The position numbers were made by a program, and so were the translations under genes. Below are positions 63,448-64,000 of a DNA stretch of 64,000 nucleotides, one piece after another. The notes beneath the pieces are model-generated. The model ran no database searches and had not been told where the DNA came from. It saw nothing but the letters and a program-made list of their open reading frames with translations. Every line of letters starts with the position of its first letter. Position 1 is the first letter of the stretch. The DNA is from Terramyces sp. JEL0728. Lineage: Eukaryota; Chytridiomycota; Chytridiomycetes; Rhizophydiales; Terramycetaceae. Where the stretch lies: assembly GCA_027603945.1 (NCBI GenBank), contig JADIIU010000014.1:113773-177772 (forward strand), given 5' to 3'.

Positions 63448-63459
63448 GCAAGGGTGAAA
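63448..63459 (-). promoter_or_regulatory. TTTCACCCTTGC element upstream of RAD23 copy A
   Basis: Lies 27 bp upstream of the ATG in gene orientation; resembles the elements before RPN2 and RPN7. Function is inference. Confidence 0.4.
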
Positions 63460-63552
63460 TACAGATATATACACACCAAGAGCAGTGTGAAAGACACTAC
63501 TCAGATCATTGCCATGTACGTGCGGATATCCAACGTTAATAAAACAGATATA

Positions 63553-64000
63553 TTATTGCATATCAAACAAATAGTTGGCAGCCATTTCTTCGTTTTTATC
63601 ACATGCAAGATAGGCTTCCAAGGCAATATTTCGGTCAAACCCTAATGCTACCAATCTATTGACTGCTTCGTCTTCTTCAGGTGTAATTGTGATATATTCT
63701 TCTTCTACTGGCTCACTTCCTTCATTAATCAACGCCAAGAATTGGTCTTGGTTTTGTGAAATTAGTTGAATTAGTTCTGGATTGGTTTGTCCTAATTGCT
63801 CCAACATTGGTTGTAACAGTGATGGGTTTTGCTGTACCATTTGTCTTAATTGTTGAAATTGCGGAGAGTTTCTCAAGAATTCCAAATTATTTGGTCCTGT
63901 TGGTAGAGTTGGTGCAGGCTGCTGTTGATTTTGTCTTACGGCTTGTTCAAACAAATTGACATATCCGGTTTGTGCTGGCTGTTGAGGTTGCGCTGGTTGT
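63553..64000 (-). CDS. RAD23: RAD23 copy B, C-terminal part (5' end outside window)
   Basis: Open from the window end to its stop. It holds the end of the linker (Q/P/A-rich, then [20 protein letters not shown]), the XPC-binding domain ([35 protein letters not shown]) and UBA2 ([28 protein letters not shown]). It is highly similar to copy A on the same strand 120 bp away, so the two are tandem duplicates. The intron that splits the XPC-binding domain in copy A is missing here. UBL and UBA1 would lie beyond the window. Confidence 0.93.
   Translation of the reverse strand, partial: QPAQPQQPAQTGYVNLFEQAVRQNQQQPAPTLPTGPNNLEFLRNSPQFQQLRQMVQQNPSLLQPMLEQLGQTNPELIQLISQNQDQFLALINEGSEPVEEEYITITPEEDEAVNRLVALGFDRNIALEAYLACDKNEEMAANYLFDMQ

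Overview
The window is nuclear DNA from a eukaryote with a motile flagellated stage, most likely a zoosporic early-diverging fungus or close relative (chytrid, blastocladiomycete, rozellid or aphelid grade). Seven genes belong to the axoneme or its assembly: a DNAH2-type dynein heavy chain and homologues of CCDC81, C11orf65/MFI, DAW1, RIB43A, ARMC3 and CFAP299. Fungal character comes from a velvet-domain protein, a Kex2-type protease, a HIR1 protein and the fungal form of a tiny complex I subunit. The code is standard: TAA, TAG and TGA all end recognisable proteins. No bacterial, viral, CRISPR or transposon signature was found.

The most striking property is gene structure. I rebuilt about 35 genes by eye and found roughly 135 introns. 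Nearly all are 18-24 nt (mode 19-20), begin GTA or GTT, and have a TAAT/TAAC branch-like motif a few bases before the terminal AG. Many contain an in-frame stop, so every multi-exon gene looks fragmented in an ORF scan. After removing the introns, the complete models I checked give CDS lengths divisible by three and proteins of about the usual family length. Two 21-nt introns appear to end in TG instead of AG.

Layout. 1-19.8 kb: DNAH2 (3' end outside the window), CCDC81-like, MFI-like, DAW1, an SCP/FCP1-type phosphatase, two tandem RAB6 genes, a small RRM protein, RIB43A and a GATD1-like protein. 19.8-31.5 kb: proteasome RPN2, two tandem class C (GABA-B-like) receptors, an F-box/WD40 protein and an MFS transporter. 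31.5-41.9 kb: eIF2B delta, an unrecognised protein, ARMC3, SGF29, proteasome RPN7, kexin and a HIT protein. 42-48.5 kb: ARV1, CFAP299, velvet protein, an unresolved 1-kb stretch, complex I 9.5-kDa/NDUFA3-like subunit and HIR1. 48.6-64 kb: SEC63, a small ORF, TMA7, MCCC1, an STK32/YANK-type kinase with a long disordered tail, NSUN2/TRM4, SCYL1, and two tandem RAD23 genes (the second cut by the window end).

The genome is very compact: several convergent stops lie 5-30 bp apart and divergent start codons lie 38-57 bp apart. The AATAAA signal sometimes overlaps the stop codon. Three ubiquitin-proteasome genes (RPN2, RPN7, RAD23) share a similar short motif 27-28 bp upstream of their ATG. Family assignments rest on recalled family sequence patterns; no database search was run.
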